DNA of 64,000 nucleotides, from positions 2,976,001 to 3,040,000 of the forward strand of contig NC_089183.1 in NCBI RefSeq assembly GCF_947507565.1, written 5' to 3'. Positions within the stretch are counted from its first letter, which is position 1. Every line of letters begins with the position of its first letter. Source of the stretch: Oscarella lobularis (lineage: Eukaryota; Porifera; Homoscleromorpha; Homosclerophorida; Oscarellidae). Of the stretch, positions 1 to 10,749 are shown in pieces. The position numbers were made by a program, and so were the translations under genes. The notes under the pieces are model-generated. The model saw only the letters and a program-made list of their open reading frames with translations. It did no database searches and was not told the DNA's origin.

Positions 1-33
1 AAATTTTAAAATATCATTTTAATGAACACTAAC

Positions 34-1759
34 TTATTATCGAATGTATTAAAGTGCGGATCGTTGTAGCTTTTACACGATTTTGCATCAGAATCTTCTA
101 CATTCACCTTAAATAAATATCAAAATTAAAGTTAATTTGTTGTTATTTTTTATAACCATAATTGGCTTTGGCTCGTAACTAAGCCACAGCAAAGGAGTAG
201 TTGCATCGTCCAAATTAATCCGCAACTCCAATTGAATTTTTAGAGGATTGTTTTGCTGCGTGTTAATGAAGTTCGGCAGTGCATTTAGAGTAAGCGATTG
301 AGGTTTGTTCCAGTTGTCTTTTGTAAACTTCAATTGGCATGCAGATGCTGATACTTGAGTCTGATCCGTTCTCCCGCGCTGAATTTGAACAATCACAGCG
401 CAGTTTCTGCCGGGAAATTTTTCTTTTAGTTGCTTGGAGCAGACAATTGGAATCGTTGGCCGAACATTTATGTTCACGGGATCTGTTGAATTTTCCTTTA
501 ATTGTACAGCAGAAGGGTAAACCTAAAAGCGATTTCTAATTTACCAGCTATTTGTTTATACGAGAAGTAATTCTCACTGATAATCCCGCGTAGAGAACGT
601 TGCTGCTGAACCATTTTGAACGATTGCCTCTTGAATCGTTTTGATAAAAAGTTTGTACCCTGCATTGCACCTAAAATTTACGTTAGAACACTAAGTTTAT
701 AGTTGCAGCCGGCATACTTACATTGAATGGTAGTTCGTTTTGAGGACTGTCATCTAAGCTGTAGGTTAGAGTTTCAAAACTTTTTGCGCTTGTGTATGGA
801 ATCTGCTTGATATGAAGTGTATGCGTGTTATTTTTGATCCATTGAACTTCGTATCTTTCGTTTCCTTTTGCGCTATCTATTTTTTTGAAATAAACGTGGC
901 AGTTAAAGTTGACTGCTTCGTCGTTGTTGTTTATGTCAACTGAAAGTTCGGGATTTCGCGCTAGGTTTTGGGGAAATTTGTCTGCAATGAAGGGGTCGCA
1001 TAGGTCACATGCATTACTTCCTCGGTTTGAAAAGCTTACTCAAGCACTCTTTGCTTTCGTGATTGCGATACTGATGAACGTCACAAGGAGATAAGTATTC
1101 TAAGAGTGATCTTAGAGTAGTACAGAAGCACGATTTTGCTGTGTCCCACCTGTACAGTATGCCATAGGGCATCCAAACGGAGGCGACAAGTAGTAAACTA
1201 TTGCGTCGTCGCATTTTTTTGAACACACTTCTATCTTGTACAAGCAACACCATATGAAGTCAAAACACCCATCATACACTGTTAAATCTTTTTGTGTTTC
1301 TTTGTATCGCAATGTTATGGGAATTTCAGTTCCGCACTTTTTGTGGGTATGACATGTAAAATTTTCTTCTGTAGACGTTGGGATTTCTAAAACTTTTGTT
1401 TCGTTAGAATGCCTGAATTGATACCATCCGCTAAAATGGGCGTCGCAGTGAGCAACAAGAGGACTTCTGTTAACATTGAGTCCTCTATTTTCCGCATTTG
1501 GTATAATTTTGATGTTTTGACAAGCATTTTCGTGTCCCGGACAAAGACTGTGTACTCCTAAACAAGAGTAGTCGCGTAAGGGAGTACGAAGAAATTTCCC
1601 AGCGTTAGTATGCATGTAAAGAGTTGTAGCTTTGAACTAGCACATGACCAGATTATTTTGGCCTAGCAGTGAAAATACTTTCCGTGGATCGAAAAGCTTA
1701 CCGCAAACAGCTGCAACTAGAATAGCTGCAGCAACACATCTTGCGAATAGGGGCGTCAT
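34..1759 (-). CDS. VWDE-like secreted protein, 5' part (runs off left edge)
   Basis: Extracellular matrix or secreted protein resembling von Willebrand factor D and EGF domain-containing proteins. Six exons are visible and in phase: 1702-1759, 1150-1629, 722-1020, 578-670, 157-522 and 34-107; the last ends at a GT donor near the window edge, so the 3' part is missing. Exon 1 starts with ATG at 1759 and encodes a hydrophobic signal peptide of about 19 residues. Exon 2 has the Cys-rich uromodulin/VWDE N-terminal pattern (GWYQF, CGTEIPI, GCPMAYC). Exon 5 carries the FTKDNWN beta-repeat motif that precedes VWD domains, and exon 6 opens the VWD domain itself with CKSYNDPHFNTFD. The downstream EGF repeats expected for VWDE would lie to the left of the window. 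It is divergent from the CREC gene, 679 bp away. Family identity is recognised by motif, not by search. Confidence 0.82.
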
Positions 1760-2438
1760 GACGAATCCACGAGTTGTGGTCCAGTGGTAGCGCAATACGC
1801 ATGCCTATCAAAAATACGAGAATAACCCTATTGTTGAGCACAATCTGAAGAGCAGGAAATTGATCGTATCTTCTGAAACTAGCCCCTCGCCTATAGCCCT
1901 TGCTGCATCCGGATCATTTGCGTCAGAATTTGCCGTCTCGTTTACGATCAAGAGGCGTTTGTTGTTTGGTCGCGTTGTCGCCGACGAACCGTTGCAGTAC
2001 TGTAGGAGTTACTGACGGCTCAGTGCGGAAAAAATAATCTTGTGGGATGAATCCTTACTGGCGCCATGCTAATTCATGTTCAAAAAAGGCGGAAGTGCAC
2101 AGACCAGTTGCACAAGCCCCTTGAAGTTGCTAGGCGCTGTCAACCCTGTATAGAGAGCAGGCTTACAAGGTGCGGTTCTATACGTAGAAATGCACGACAG
2201 TTTCTAGGAAGAATGCGGTGCCGACTCGGGCCCCGCCAAATTTCATATTTCCGCATTTCGCAACAGACAGCGAGACCAGAAACATATTGTATGTGCTGCA
2301 ACTGAGCAAGGTGCGCGTTTACTACGCGTCGATGGGCAGCTATATCTACCGGAAGCGGAGTAGGATCAATTAGTTGGCTCTCTGGCGCGCTCTGAAACTG
2401 CCACGTTGACATCCGGGCGATTCGCGTCAACACTTCGA
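1760..2438. other. Intergenic, divergent promoter region
   Basis: Spacer between the VWDE-like start (minus) and the CREC start (plus). A tRNA A-box-like string occurs near 1778 but no B box or cloverleaf follows. No convincing coding sequence seen. It must hold the promoters of both flanking genes; no TATA box was recognised. Confidence 0.5.
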
Positions 2439-3952
2439 ATGTCTCTGCAGCGTCTTAGCCTCGTTCTCCTTCTCGCCGCGGCTCTCGTCGCGCGAGCCGA
2501 CATCGCAACGCACGATCACGAGCTCTCGGACGAGCAGCACTACCAAGACGGCGAACACAACCCCGTTTACGATCACGAGGCGTTTCTCGGTCGCGACGAA
2601 GCAGCCGAATTCGACGAACTGCACCCAGAAGAATCAAAAGAACGCCTGAGGTAAAAAAGGAACAAAATCGCAACGAATAAATCACGTCGCTGTAGAAAAC
2701 TCGTCACGAAAATCGATTTGAACGGCGACGGTTTCGTCGACGGCGAGGAAATGAAGGCGTGGATAGCGAAGCAACTTCGCAAGTACATCTATCACGACGT
2801 CGAGACCCAATTCGAAGCGAACGACGTCGACAAGAACGGAAAAGTGACGTGGGACGAATTCGTCAACACGACATATGGCTACATAGACGACGGTAAGAAA
2901 ATCAAAGATAAATATATGGGCACTTTACCCGTGGGTCAGGTACAGTAGTAGTAGTTGTTGTCTTATATACAGTATATAGTAAAGGCTTAATGGTATCTAG
3001 TGCATGTGACTAGTCTTTTGTCTATGATTTGGTATCTCAGTTTCTAGAAAATCAAAGATAAAGATATATACTTTACCCGTGGGTCAGGGTACACTGGTAC
3101 AGTAGTAGTTGTCTTATATATAGTAAAGGCTGAGTGGTATCTAGTGCATGTGAATAGTCTTTGTCTATGATTTGGTATCTCAGTTTCTAACTGTGATCTC
3201 TTAGAGGAATTTGAGAAGGATCCCCAATTCGAATTGATGGTGAAGCGCGACAAGCGACGATTCGAGCGAGCCGACGGGGACGACGACAAGGCTCTGGATA
3301 AAGATGAGTACGTTCGTTTTATGCATCCCGAAGAATCGCCTGATATGGCTGACATTGTGATCGACGTGAGACCTCAATATCAATAATAAATATTTTATTT
3401 ATTTATTTGATGACGTGTGCACGTTTTTTTGTTCTGAAGGAAACGTTGGAGGATATGGACAAGGACAAGGACGGGTCTTTGTCCGTCGAGGAATACCTAG
3501 GCGATCCAGGCGTCGATCCGGATACGGGAAATCCGCCCGATTGGGTCAGCGTCGAGAATACGACGTTCTACGAAGTGAGAGACACGAATCACAACGGCAA
3601 AATGGACAGGGTAAAAAATAAGAATTATTTATATTGTATAAGAGTCACGTGGTCTGATATTTTATTTGATTATTTTCTAGGACGAAATTAGGGAGTGGAT
3701 CATGCCGACTACTCATTCTCACGTCAATGATGAAGCGTCTCACTTGGTTCAGCAAGCTGACGTGGACAAGGTAAGTATCACAGACCCATTACTTTTACTT
3801 TAATTAATTAAAATTATTTTTTTTATTTATAGGACGGCAAATTGTCCGTGGATGAAATTGTCAACAATTACGATCTTTTCGTCGGAAGCCAGATGACGGA
3901 CTATGGTTCTCTTTTGAAGAAAGCCGAAGAGGAAGCGCACACTGAATTGTAG
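2439..3952 (+). CDS. CREC-family six-EF-hand protein (calumenin/reticulocalbin)
   Basis: Low-affinity calcium-binding protein of the secretory pathway. Six exons in phase: 2439-2650, 2696-2892, 3205-3365, 3440-3610, 3681-3770, 3833-3952. The ATG at 2439 is chosen because a signal peptide (MSLQRLSLVLLLAAALVARA) follows at once. Six EF-hand loops can be read in order: DLNGDGFVDGEE, DVDKNGKVTWDE, DGDDDKALDKDE, DKDKDGSLSVEE, DTNHNGKMDRDE and DVDKDGKLSVDE, the canonical CREC number. The third loop has Ala where loop Gly is usual and may bind weakly. The protein ends HTEL, a variant of the HDEL-type ER retrieval signal, placing it in the ER lumen. Length of about 280 residues is slightly short for the family. 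Intron 2 contains a tandem duplication (separate entry). Confidence 0.93.
2897..3190. repeat. Tandem duplication inside a CREC intron
   Basis: The intron between exons 2 and 3 consists almost wholly of two direct copies of about 145-150 bp (2897-3047 and 3048-3190). Both contain the strings TTTACCCGTGGGTCAGG, GGTATCTAGTGCATGTGA and ATTTGGTATCTCAGTTTCTA. Differences are a few substitutions and short indels, so the duplication is recent. It makes this intron several times longer than its neighbours. Confidence 0.85.
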
Positions 3953-4292
3953 AGCAAGTGCGTAAACGATTTTTTTCAGTAAGCAACTGTAACGTGTAGC
4001 GATGATGATTCTGCAGTTGCTTTTGGCTGTGTTCTGTGTGTCTCTCTCTCTCTCTCTCTCGTACAAAATAACATATTCCTAAAACTTTTTAAAATTATGA
4101 CTAGCAAAGAAGGGACCCAGGCCAAGAACACTCTCCCAATCTAGCGTGGCGATATCGCGAAACTATTATCAATTACTAGTTTGACGTCATACATAACGTC
4201 TCGATAAGAATATGAGAAAACATGTGGGATGGGTGCATCCGGGAAATCGAAAGAGAGCTTACAAGCAAAACCTTTATATCTCTGGCGAAACG
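3953..4292. other. Intergenic with (CT)n microsatellite
   Basis: Spacer between the CREC stop and the methyltransferase start. It has a CT run of about ten units near 4039-4060. An in-frame upstream ATG at 4212 could add 27 residues to the methyltransferase, but those residues resemble nothing. Otherwise nothing seen. Confidence 0.5.
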
Positions 4293-5459
4293 ATGGCTAC
4301 GAACGATTCAGCCGACTCGTCGAAGGACTTCTGCGACGAGTTCTACACGGAAGACACCATTGCAGCCTTCGAAAAGCTGAACGGTCACGGCTACATCGGA
4401 AGCCAAGGAAAAGCGATGACAGAGGTACGTTCGAACCATCGAACCACGCGTAGATCGAGGCGATTTATCGTCGTCGTAAAACTGCCTGTATAGGAAATGG
4501 CTCCATTGCTCAGTCCCAAGGAAGGAGACAAGATTCTCGACGTCGGATCGGGGATCGGGGGCATGGCCATTCATCTAGCAAAAGTAGAGGAGACAGCAGT
4601 GATATTAGGTGTATATGCTACTGTAGGTCTATGGAGCCGACGTACTTGGCATCGACATTTCAACCGCCGTAATTAAAGTCGGTAGAATGCGAGCAGCGTC
4701 GGCGGATTTGGGCAAAGGAAATGTAAGTCAAATTTAATTAATTAATTTATTAAATTAAATTAAATTAAATTGATTAAATTAATTATCTTTTAGGTTAGTT
4801 TTGATGTGGCAGATGCCATGCAGGCGAATATTTCCGAGGGCGCGTACGATTTTGTTATTCTGCGTTCGGCCTTTATGCACTTTCCCTACGACGTCAAGTA
4901 TCCTTTATTGGAGAAGACCTTCGTGAGTCGTCCGGCCTATGTATGTATTTTTTCGAGTACTGGAATTTTAGAAATGGCTTAAGCCCGGCGGTCGATTTCT
5001 GCTGAATGACATGCATAGCGTCATTGAGCACGATGATCTGGCGCTACAGAATCACATGAAAAATCGTCACTGGTTCTTGCTTCCGATGGAGAAAATTCTG
5101 CAAGTAGGGTTTGACTCCTATAATGCCTGGAACACTATGTCAATATATATTTGTCAATGTATATTTGCAGTACTTGAAGGATATTGGATATGAAGTCGTT
5201 CTGTTGAAGGACAGAGGTGATGACTATGTGGATGCTATTGGCAAAGAAATAGCCGACTTCGAAGCGAGAAAAGAGGAGCTTTCAAAAGTCTGTTTAATTA
5301 ATTAATTTATTTCACAGGTAGCTTTTATTTTTTTTGACGTAGGATGCTGCGGTGAAAAATATTCTCGAAGACACTCACTCTCACTGGAAATGGAAGATGG
5401 AATGGGCTAAGAAAAAGGCATTCGGAGAGCATTACATCCTGGCAGAAAAACCCAAGTAG
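4293..5459 (+). CDS. Phosphoethanolamine N-methyltransferase (PMT2-like)
   Basis: SAM-dependent methyltransferase of the plant/nematode PEAMT-PMT family, which methylates phosphoethanolamine or its mono- and dimethyl forms on the way to phosphocholine, in the cytosol. Seven exons in phase: 4293-4424, 4494-4583, 4627-4722, 4794-4922, 4972-5103, 5171-5287, 5343-5459. Motif I is DVGSGIGG (around residue 60), followed by GIDIS, a VADAM acidic-loop segment, LRSAFMHF and the post-motif KWLKPGGRFLLND. The C-terminal part (YLKDIGYEVVLLKDRGDDYV, then an ASP/GLU-rich helix ending EHYILAEKP) matches the distinctive PMT tail that contacts the phosphobase. About 262 residues, so a single methyltransferase domain rather than the tandem plant form. 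It may be PMT1- or PMT2-type in substrate; the sequence alone does not decide. Confidence 0.88.
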
Positions 5460-7833
5460 ACGATTTTGGACAGGGGACCGCGCGCCAGAGACACACCTCT
5501 GATTATTAGCGTGCAGCTCGCGCAGCCGGGGCTTCGAAAATCACGTGAAATTCTCCAAGAGGCCCATCGAGCGACGAGCGAACCTCGCGACGCACGGAGA
5601 CCGCGAGGCCGGTCGAGAAGAGCGTGCACAGCGTCTCAACGGGAACTCGAAGCTGCCGGAAAGGTGGTGAGTCGAGCGGGGTCTCCGAGAGTCTTTTCAG
5701 TCTCGATCTCGCGTCACTTTTCTCTCCGCAGCGCGTCTCGCAGTCCTTCGCGAAGGAGCGCGTCTTCGTAAATGTGAAGATAGAGGCGCCACGTCGCCGG
5801 CCCGCCGGTGACGCTCCTCCCAATTCATTTCTCGCTTCGTAAACGATCGTTTTCTTTCGGCAGATTGCTTGCGCTCGCAACGGTAAAAGCACGAGCTCCG
5901 CGCGCGCGTCCTTTCTACATCCGCCTAAATCGCTTAGACGGAAAGACAAAGAAAGTCGTCGTTGGATCTTCAGTTGAGACGCGCCCACCAATTTATTTTA
6001 TAGAAATAATTGTAGATTCAATTTGCAGGGTTTCTTTTTGTTACTGGCTGAGCGAATCTACTACGCCTTGAGTCTGGCGAGATGAGGAGGATAGGCCAAG
6101 GTGGTATGATTTTTTGTCACAGTCTTGTTGTCTAATTTTTTTGTTCTTTTAGCTCTTCCTCTGAGCGGACCTTATTGAAGGCGAAACGCCGACCGAAGAG
6201 AATGAACAGTTATCCTTTTGTATGCGTTTTTGCATGAGCGTAGTTTGTTGTTGCATGCGGCTTTTGATCCTCCAGTGTATGGAGACAAAAGCAAGCCCGG
6301 CTTTCGGGCGACTCGCGCCGCGCTTTGGAATAGTAGAGGCGCGCGCGAGTCGCCCGAAAGCCGGGCCTACGCGAGCGTGAGCGCGTCGTCCGCGCGCGTT
6401 GTACGTCGGATGCACGTGAAAGTAGGGGACACTATGTTCAAAATTTTATTAAAAATACAGTATACAAAAAAATCTGTCTGGCGTTTCTGCGTATTCTCTC
6501 CCCTCCCTCCCCCTCCCGGTGTGCCCCACCCGCCCCATACAGGAGCAGGCGAGGCACGGGTGAGACTGAGACTGCAGTCCCCACAGGTATGTGTGCCTGC
6601 TTGCGTACTCTGTCGACGCATGCAGGCACGTTTTCTGTAGGCGTCATTCTCCTGCAGAGACTGCCAATGAAATATAGCAGCCTCTATTAGAAGATACACG
6701 CCATGAAGTTGGGCAGTTTTTCGGCTCGTGCCCAGGAGACGTGGCAGTTTAGACGTTATTGCCTCATATCCAGAGGAGGCTATACAGGCAGTTTAGGAGA
6801 GAGCGACTATGAGGAAGTCGCAAATCTCCGCGGTCAGGCTGTTGATACCGACCCGTCGTGCCGAGGACGTTGGGACCGCGGTCAACCTCTTCGTCAGCTT
6901 CTTCTTCATCCAATGAGATGATATGAGATGAGAGTTGAGGAGAGAAGAAAGCCTCAAGACCAAAAGTAATTAAATATATGCTGCTGATTATTTTGTATGT
7001 TAACCTTTGGTTGCGTTGAGAACAATCAACTTCCTGTAGAGCACTTCCGGGCACGCGATCTACAAAATGCCAAATTAGCCAAAATTAGGAATCGAAGAGG
7101 CGAGCCAAATCGCTCAAAAACCGTGTTATAGTTCACGCTTTCTCTAAAATGGCTCGATCGCGAATCGACTTTCTAAGGGTTTCAAACGATAGATACTGGT
7201 CGCCTTAGACACTTAGCGCTGTCAGATCTTTGCTAGCTCACGAATTTGGAGAAGAAACGGAGCTCGAAATTTGGAGGCGGGGCGAGGGTCGTTCGGGCTC
7301 GTTTCGATCAAATAGAGCCGTTTTTTCGAAGTAAGCACATGGCATTCGATAAATATTGCGTCTGTAGACGCTATCTCGAAGGTTAGAGTCTGGGAGCCCC
7401 CAGAAGAGGTTACGCGACAAAGCGCCAGGTTCAGGCGACTACGTACGAAGCAGCGAAGAGGAATAAATGCATCAAGAAACGTTCTCGGTGCATTATAACG
7501 CGAGGAAGAGCATCGTACCTTGAGCCTTGTCCGCTTCGCGAAGCGGGGAACGCTTCTTCGTCGCGAAAATGGGTCTGAGCCAAGCCGACGCGTGCCCTGC
7601 TTGTTGTAGCGGCTGATTTGGAGCGAGGAGATGGCTTTCCTAGCTGCAGAAGCTGGATATCACTCATTCGCTTCTTTTTCTGCAAGCGAGAAGCCCCGGA
7701 CGCGTACGATAAACACCCGAATGTGTACAGATAGATGTAGAAAAAGATACGGGTAAATTAAATGTACAAACACCCACTCGCACATCGAAAAAAAACCACC
7801 AAATTGTTTACGGCATGATTTTGTTCACCCTCC
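5460..7833. other. 2.4-kb CpG-rich region without a resolved gene
   Basis: Lies between two convergent genes. The first part (5460-6060) is rich in CpG and has overlapping open frames on both strands (for example 5506-5991 minus), but none forms a splice-consistent model or resembles a family. A perfect 24-bp inverted repeat sits at 6295-6366. A pyrimidine-rich stretch lies near 6500-6530. Nothing recognised in 6700-7830. Confidence 0.45.
6295..6366. repeat. Perfect 24-bp inverted repeat
   Basis: Arms 6295-6318 and 6343-6366 are exact reverse complements, beginning GCCCGGCTTTCGGGCG, with a 24-bp spacer. A transcript across it would form a strong GC-rich hairpin. No flanking target-site duplication was noticed. 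Confidence 0.9.
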
Positions 7834-8298
7834 CTAACAGTAGCACTCGCAATCTTCCTTGTAATAAGATTTCCTGACGCGAGACATTTTCCAGCTATGA
7901 AGGCCTGACACCAAGGCAGACAGTACTCCAGCTAGCAGTCCAACCCACGTGTACCACTCATCTGAACCTCCTTTGACCATGCATTCAAAAAAGAACACGA
8001 TAGTTGATAGGACATTGACTCCGATCAATAGAATTGAAAACCAGCCGCAGCACGTTTGACAGCACGGGTCACAACGCGATCCAAGCGTACAGGTCAAAAA
8101 CGTTACGACAACGTGAACGATTGCGCAACCAAAAATGATCCATGATGCGTACTTCTCAAAATCGGATTCATACTCGTCGGGCGAACTTTCAACTGAATAG
8201 AGGTCTTTCGATGCCAGGAACTCGATCGTAAATATGGCGGCGAGACAGATCAAAGCTGCAAAGGCGTACCAACACGAAGGAGGAGACTGTGAAGTCAT
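7834..8298 (-). CDS. Intronless four-TM protein, family T member 1
   Basis: Unrecognised integral membrane protein of 154 residues. Start chosen at 8298 (MTSQSPPS), directly before the first hydrophobic segment; the frame stays open a further 59 codons upstream but without family resemblance. Four TM segments at about 11-30, 52-72, 85-105 and 115-135. The first loop is acidic (DEYESDFEKY); a Cys cluster (CDPCCQTCCG) lies between TM2 and TM3; the motif FFECMVKGG sits before TM4. The C-terminus is basic then Cys-rich. It is the most divergent of four tandem genes sharing the layout TM1, charged loop, TM2, Cys cluster, TM3, xCMxxG, TM4. A tetraspanin is excluded by small size and lack of a CCG-type large loop. 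Function unknown. Confidence 0.7.
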   Translation of the reverse strand: MTSQSPPSCWYAFAALICLAAIFTIEFLASKDLYSVESSPDEYESDFEKYASWIIFGCAIVHVVVTFLTCTLGSRCDPCCQTCCGWFSILLIGVNVLSTIVFFFECMVKGGSDEWYTWVGLLAGVLSALVSGLHSWKMSRVRKSYYKEDCECYC

Positions 8299-8879
8299 GA
8301 CCTGCTGCTGCGATGTGTTGTGCTGTACTGGTGCTCTGATAACAACTCGCCGGGAAAATATACTGCAGGAAAACGTGTAAGGGGAAAGTCCGCAGAGCAT
8401 TGCACCATCATGATGCGTGTATAATCTAATAACGTTGCTAAAGCAACACGATGAGCCGAACCTTAATTTTTGCACAAACGCCTGCAGATCAACGGTCTTT
8501 GCAAGCTTGAGATAAAGCAGTGTTGCAGCAAAACGCCTGTAAGTGAACGATGCTAACTACGAAACCCGCTTCAATCCCCCCGCGTAAAGGAACGATGGCC
8601 CACGTACGCGCCCACGAAATTGGGGAAAATGGCACGCGACACACGTACGAGAGCCGCTCACAAACGCTCTCTATAGGCGACATTAGACGCCACTAACGAG
8701 GCTTACTAATTCATTAACGAACGATTTAGGAGCAATGATAGAGAAAATGCGCTACACCCTAGGTTGGAGAACGTGTCAACGCGGTCTGAGGACAAGCAGA
8801 AAGGAGCAAGCAGATTGACTTTCACTTTCAGTTTTATTCGAGATAGCTCAACACAATGGATCAAAAATGTTACTGTACA
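8299..8879. other. Spacer between family T genes 1 and 2
   Basis: No gene seen. It includes the upstream open frame of member 1 and must contain its promoter. The 3' flank of member 2 lies at the right-hand end. Confidence 0.4.
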
Positions 8880-9284
8880 TCAAAACATTTGCCTATTGTC
8901 ATCCGCACAGTGGCAACATGAAAGCAGAGAGGACAAACTGCCCGAAAGCAATCCTCCCAGCGCTTTCAGTATATGACCGTCAATCATGCACTTATAGGAT
9001 ACGACACAAGTCACAGCAAAGTTGACCCAAGTCACTATAGCAGAAACGGCTCTCGCATCCTCGTGTCTTTTACAACAGCAGCAAAGGCACATTCCCGCAC
9101 ACATGCATGCGTGGGCAACCGTTCCACCGAAGGCCCATTTAGCTCCTTCTTCGAGAACAGACTTCAGATGAGATAGGTACTCTTTGCGCGCCAGTCTCGA
9201 ATCGATGTCGCCAGCGATGTAGTGCTCAATAACACCAGTGACGGCGAGGAGGACTGCGCTAAGAAAGGCAAGGCGGGCGCTCAT
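8880..9284 (-). CDS. Intronless four-TM protein, family T member 2
   Basis: 134 residues, single exon. TM1 (LAFLSAVLLAVTGVIEHYIA) is followed by a short loop with SRLARKEY, TM2 with a Cys run (CMCAGMCLCCCC) at its cytosolic end, TM3, the motif YKCMIDG and TM4. Closest to member 4: both share IEHYI, a RLxRxEY loop and the YxCMIxG signature. The 5' flank (9285-9480) is homologous to the flank of member 4, so gene and promoter were duplicated together. No catalytic or ligand-binding motif seen. Confidence 0.75.
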   Translation of the reverse strand: MSARLAFLSAVLLAVTGVIEHYIAGDIDSRLARKEYLSHLKSVLEEGAKWAFGGTVAHACMCAGMCLCCCCKRHEDARAVSAIVTWVNFAVTCVVSYKCMIDGHILKALGGLLSGSLSSLLSCCHCADDNRQMF

Positions 9285-9693
9285 GACGGGGACGCGTTTT
9301 CCTGGACACTGGCTCTCGTAGCAACGATCTTCCTTTATTGGGTAGGGAGAGTTCGGATTACAAAAGAAAATTTCCCTGCCACGTCGTCAGATATTCTAAT
9401 TGCTTCCAAGTCCCCTTGTTAATTAAATGAGAAAGCATGCACGACATGGGAGTTGCCCTTATTCAAATGCTCGTCTTTGGTAATACGGCGAACCTTTTCA
9501 TGGCATATAAAGATCGAATTCGCAGAAGCGTTCAATCTAAGTGAAAAGGCTCTCTGTGACAGTAGCTACAAAAGAACGGCCCTGCATGGGTAGGAGAAAC
9601 GCTGTGTTAAAACAGGTATACTGTATAGCCACAACAGAAGGAAGATTTTTTAAGGTCTGAACGTGGCGCACAGATCACGGTGCTTCACACAGA
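9285..9693. other. Duplicated promoter region and short tandem repeat
   Basis: 9285-9480 is alignable with 10760-10900 (shared strings include TGGCTCTCG, AATTTCCCTGCC and AAGTCCCC), so it is a copy of the promoter unit upstream of member 4. At 9669-9710 a unit of about 20 bp (CAGATCACGGTGCTTCACA) is repeated in tandem at least twice. No gene. Confidence 0.6.
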
Positions 9694-10077
9694 TCACGGT
9701 GCTTCACACAGATAGTACACAAACTGGAAAACGGATGTCAGCCATGAAAAAAATCCGCAACATTTGTACGCTGTTTCACCCTCGATTGAGCAGTTGTACC
9801 ACACAGCACTATCTACAAGAAAGAGGAAGACCTCTATCACCCAAGGCGGAATATCTTCCGAACAACACCAGCCTATCACAAACACGACCACGTGAAAAAC
9901 CGCGCCAAAAAAGGCTGCTTCGCTCCCTTCGTTGAGATCAGACCGAACAGAGGGATCACCACGGTAATATTCGTCGCGATCAAGCCTCGAATTGATGTGT
10001 ACAGACATGTAGTATTGCGATGCGCTCACGAAGATGGTTAGAAAGAGGCTAGCGGGATGAAAGGAGCTCTTGGCCAT
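9694..10077 (-). CDS. Intronless four-TM protein, family T member 3
   Basis: 127 residues. Same topology as its neighbours: TM1 with SQYYMSVHINSRLDRDEY at its outer end, TM2 (FHVVVFVIGWCC), TM3 (WVIEVFLFLVDSAVWY) and TM4. The signature here is YNCSIEG, so Met is replaced by Ser. The Cys cluster after TM2 is reduced to CC. Starts MAKSSF at 10077. It is the shortest member and lacks a cytosolic tail. Confidence 0.7.
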   Translation of the reverse strand: MAKSSFHPASLFLTIFVSASQYYMSVHINSRLDRDEYYRGDPSVRSDLNEGSEAAFFGAVFHVVVFVIGWCCSEDIPPWVIEVFLFLVDSAVWYNCSIEGETAYKCCGFFSWLTSVFQFVYYLCEAP

Positions 10078-10299
10078 AAAAAAGAGTCCCCAACTTGAAA
10101 TAAATGGTTCCCGTACGTATTATCAGATTAATTACTTCCTTAGCGTTGTAAACAAAACAGGTGAAGTAAAATGAATACACAATCATATGCCGTCTACGTG
10201 AACAGGAAGGCTTGTATGAAACGGCAAATAGGAGTGCGTTAGCAAAAACAGGCAAGGACAAACTAGACAGAACTTGGAGGCAGTTATACCGGACAAAGA

Positions 10300-10749
10300 T
10301 CATACAATAATAAAAAATGGATCGCAAAATTGTCTGTCTGCTCTCTTAAGGTTCATCAAAGCTTCTGCTGCTTCAATAGAGTGAATCAACGCCCCCACTG
10401 TTGATACAATGCCAAAAAACAGTGCGGCCAGAGCGTAGAGCATTTCTCCCTCAATCATGCACTCATAGAACACGCCAACAGTCGCAATAGAATCGACAAG
10501 AGTGATCAGAACGGAAAGACTTTGTCCCAAGCAACAGCAGCAGAAAAACATTCCCGCAGCCAAGCAGCCGTGGGCGACCGTTCCGTACCATGCTGCTGTA
10601 GTTCCCATTTCAAGTATAGACTTCAAAAGCGGAGAATCATATTCATGCCGCTCCAGTCTCAAATGAATGTCGCTAGAGATGTAGTGCTCAATGGCGCCAG
10701 TGATGGCGAGCAGAATAGCGCAAACAAAGGCTAGAGACGGGTTGCTCAT
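10300..10749 (-). CDS. Intronless four-TM protein, family T member 4
   Basis: 149 residues. TM1 (LAFVCAILLAITGAIEHYIS), loop with RLERHEY, TM2 followed by FFCCCC, TM3 (LSVLITLVDSIATVGVF), YECMIEG and TM4, then a tail of about 25 residues absent from members 2 and 3. Its ATG lies 315 bp from the first CARD gene on the opposite strand, and that intergenic block is repeated elsewhere in the cluster, so the two genes probably share a bidirectional promoter. Confidence 0.75.
   Translation of the reverse strand: MSNPSLAFVCAILLAITGAIEHYISSDIHLRLERHEYDSPLLKSILEMGTTAAWYGTVAHGCLAAGMFFCCCCLGQSLSVLITLVDSIATVGVFYECMIEGEMLYALAALFFGIVSTVGALIHSIEAAEALMNLKRADRQFCDPFFIIV

Noticed and set aside
1768-1815. tRNA-like A box (GTGGTCCAGTGGTAGCGC)
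   Set aside because: No B box, anticodon stem or acceptor pairing can be built downstream.
5506-5991. 161-codon minus-strand frame in CpG-rich DNA
   Set aside because: Overlaps equally long plus frames, shows no domain and no consistent splice sites; high GC alone explains it.
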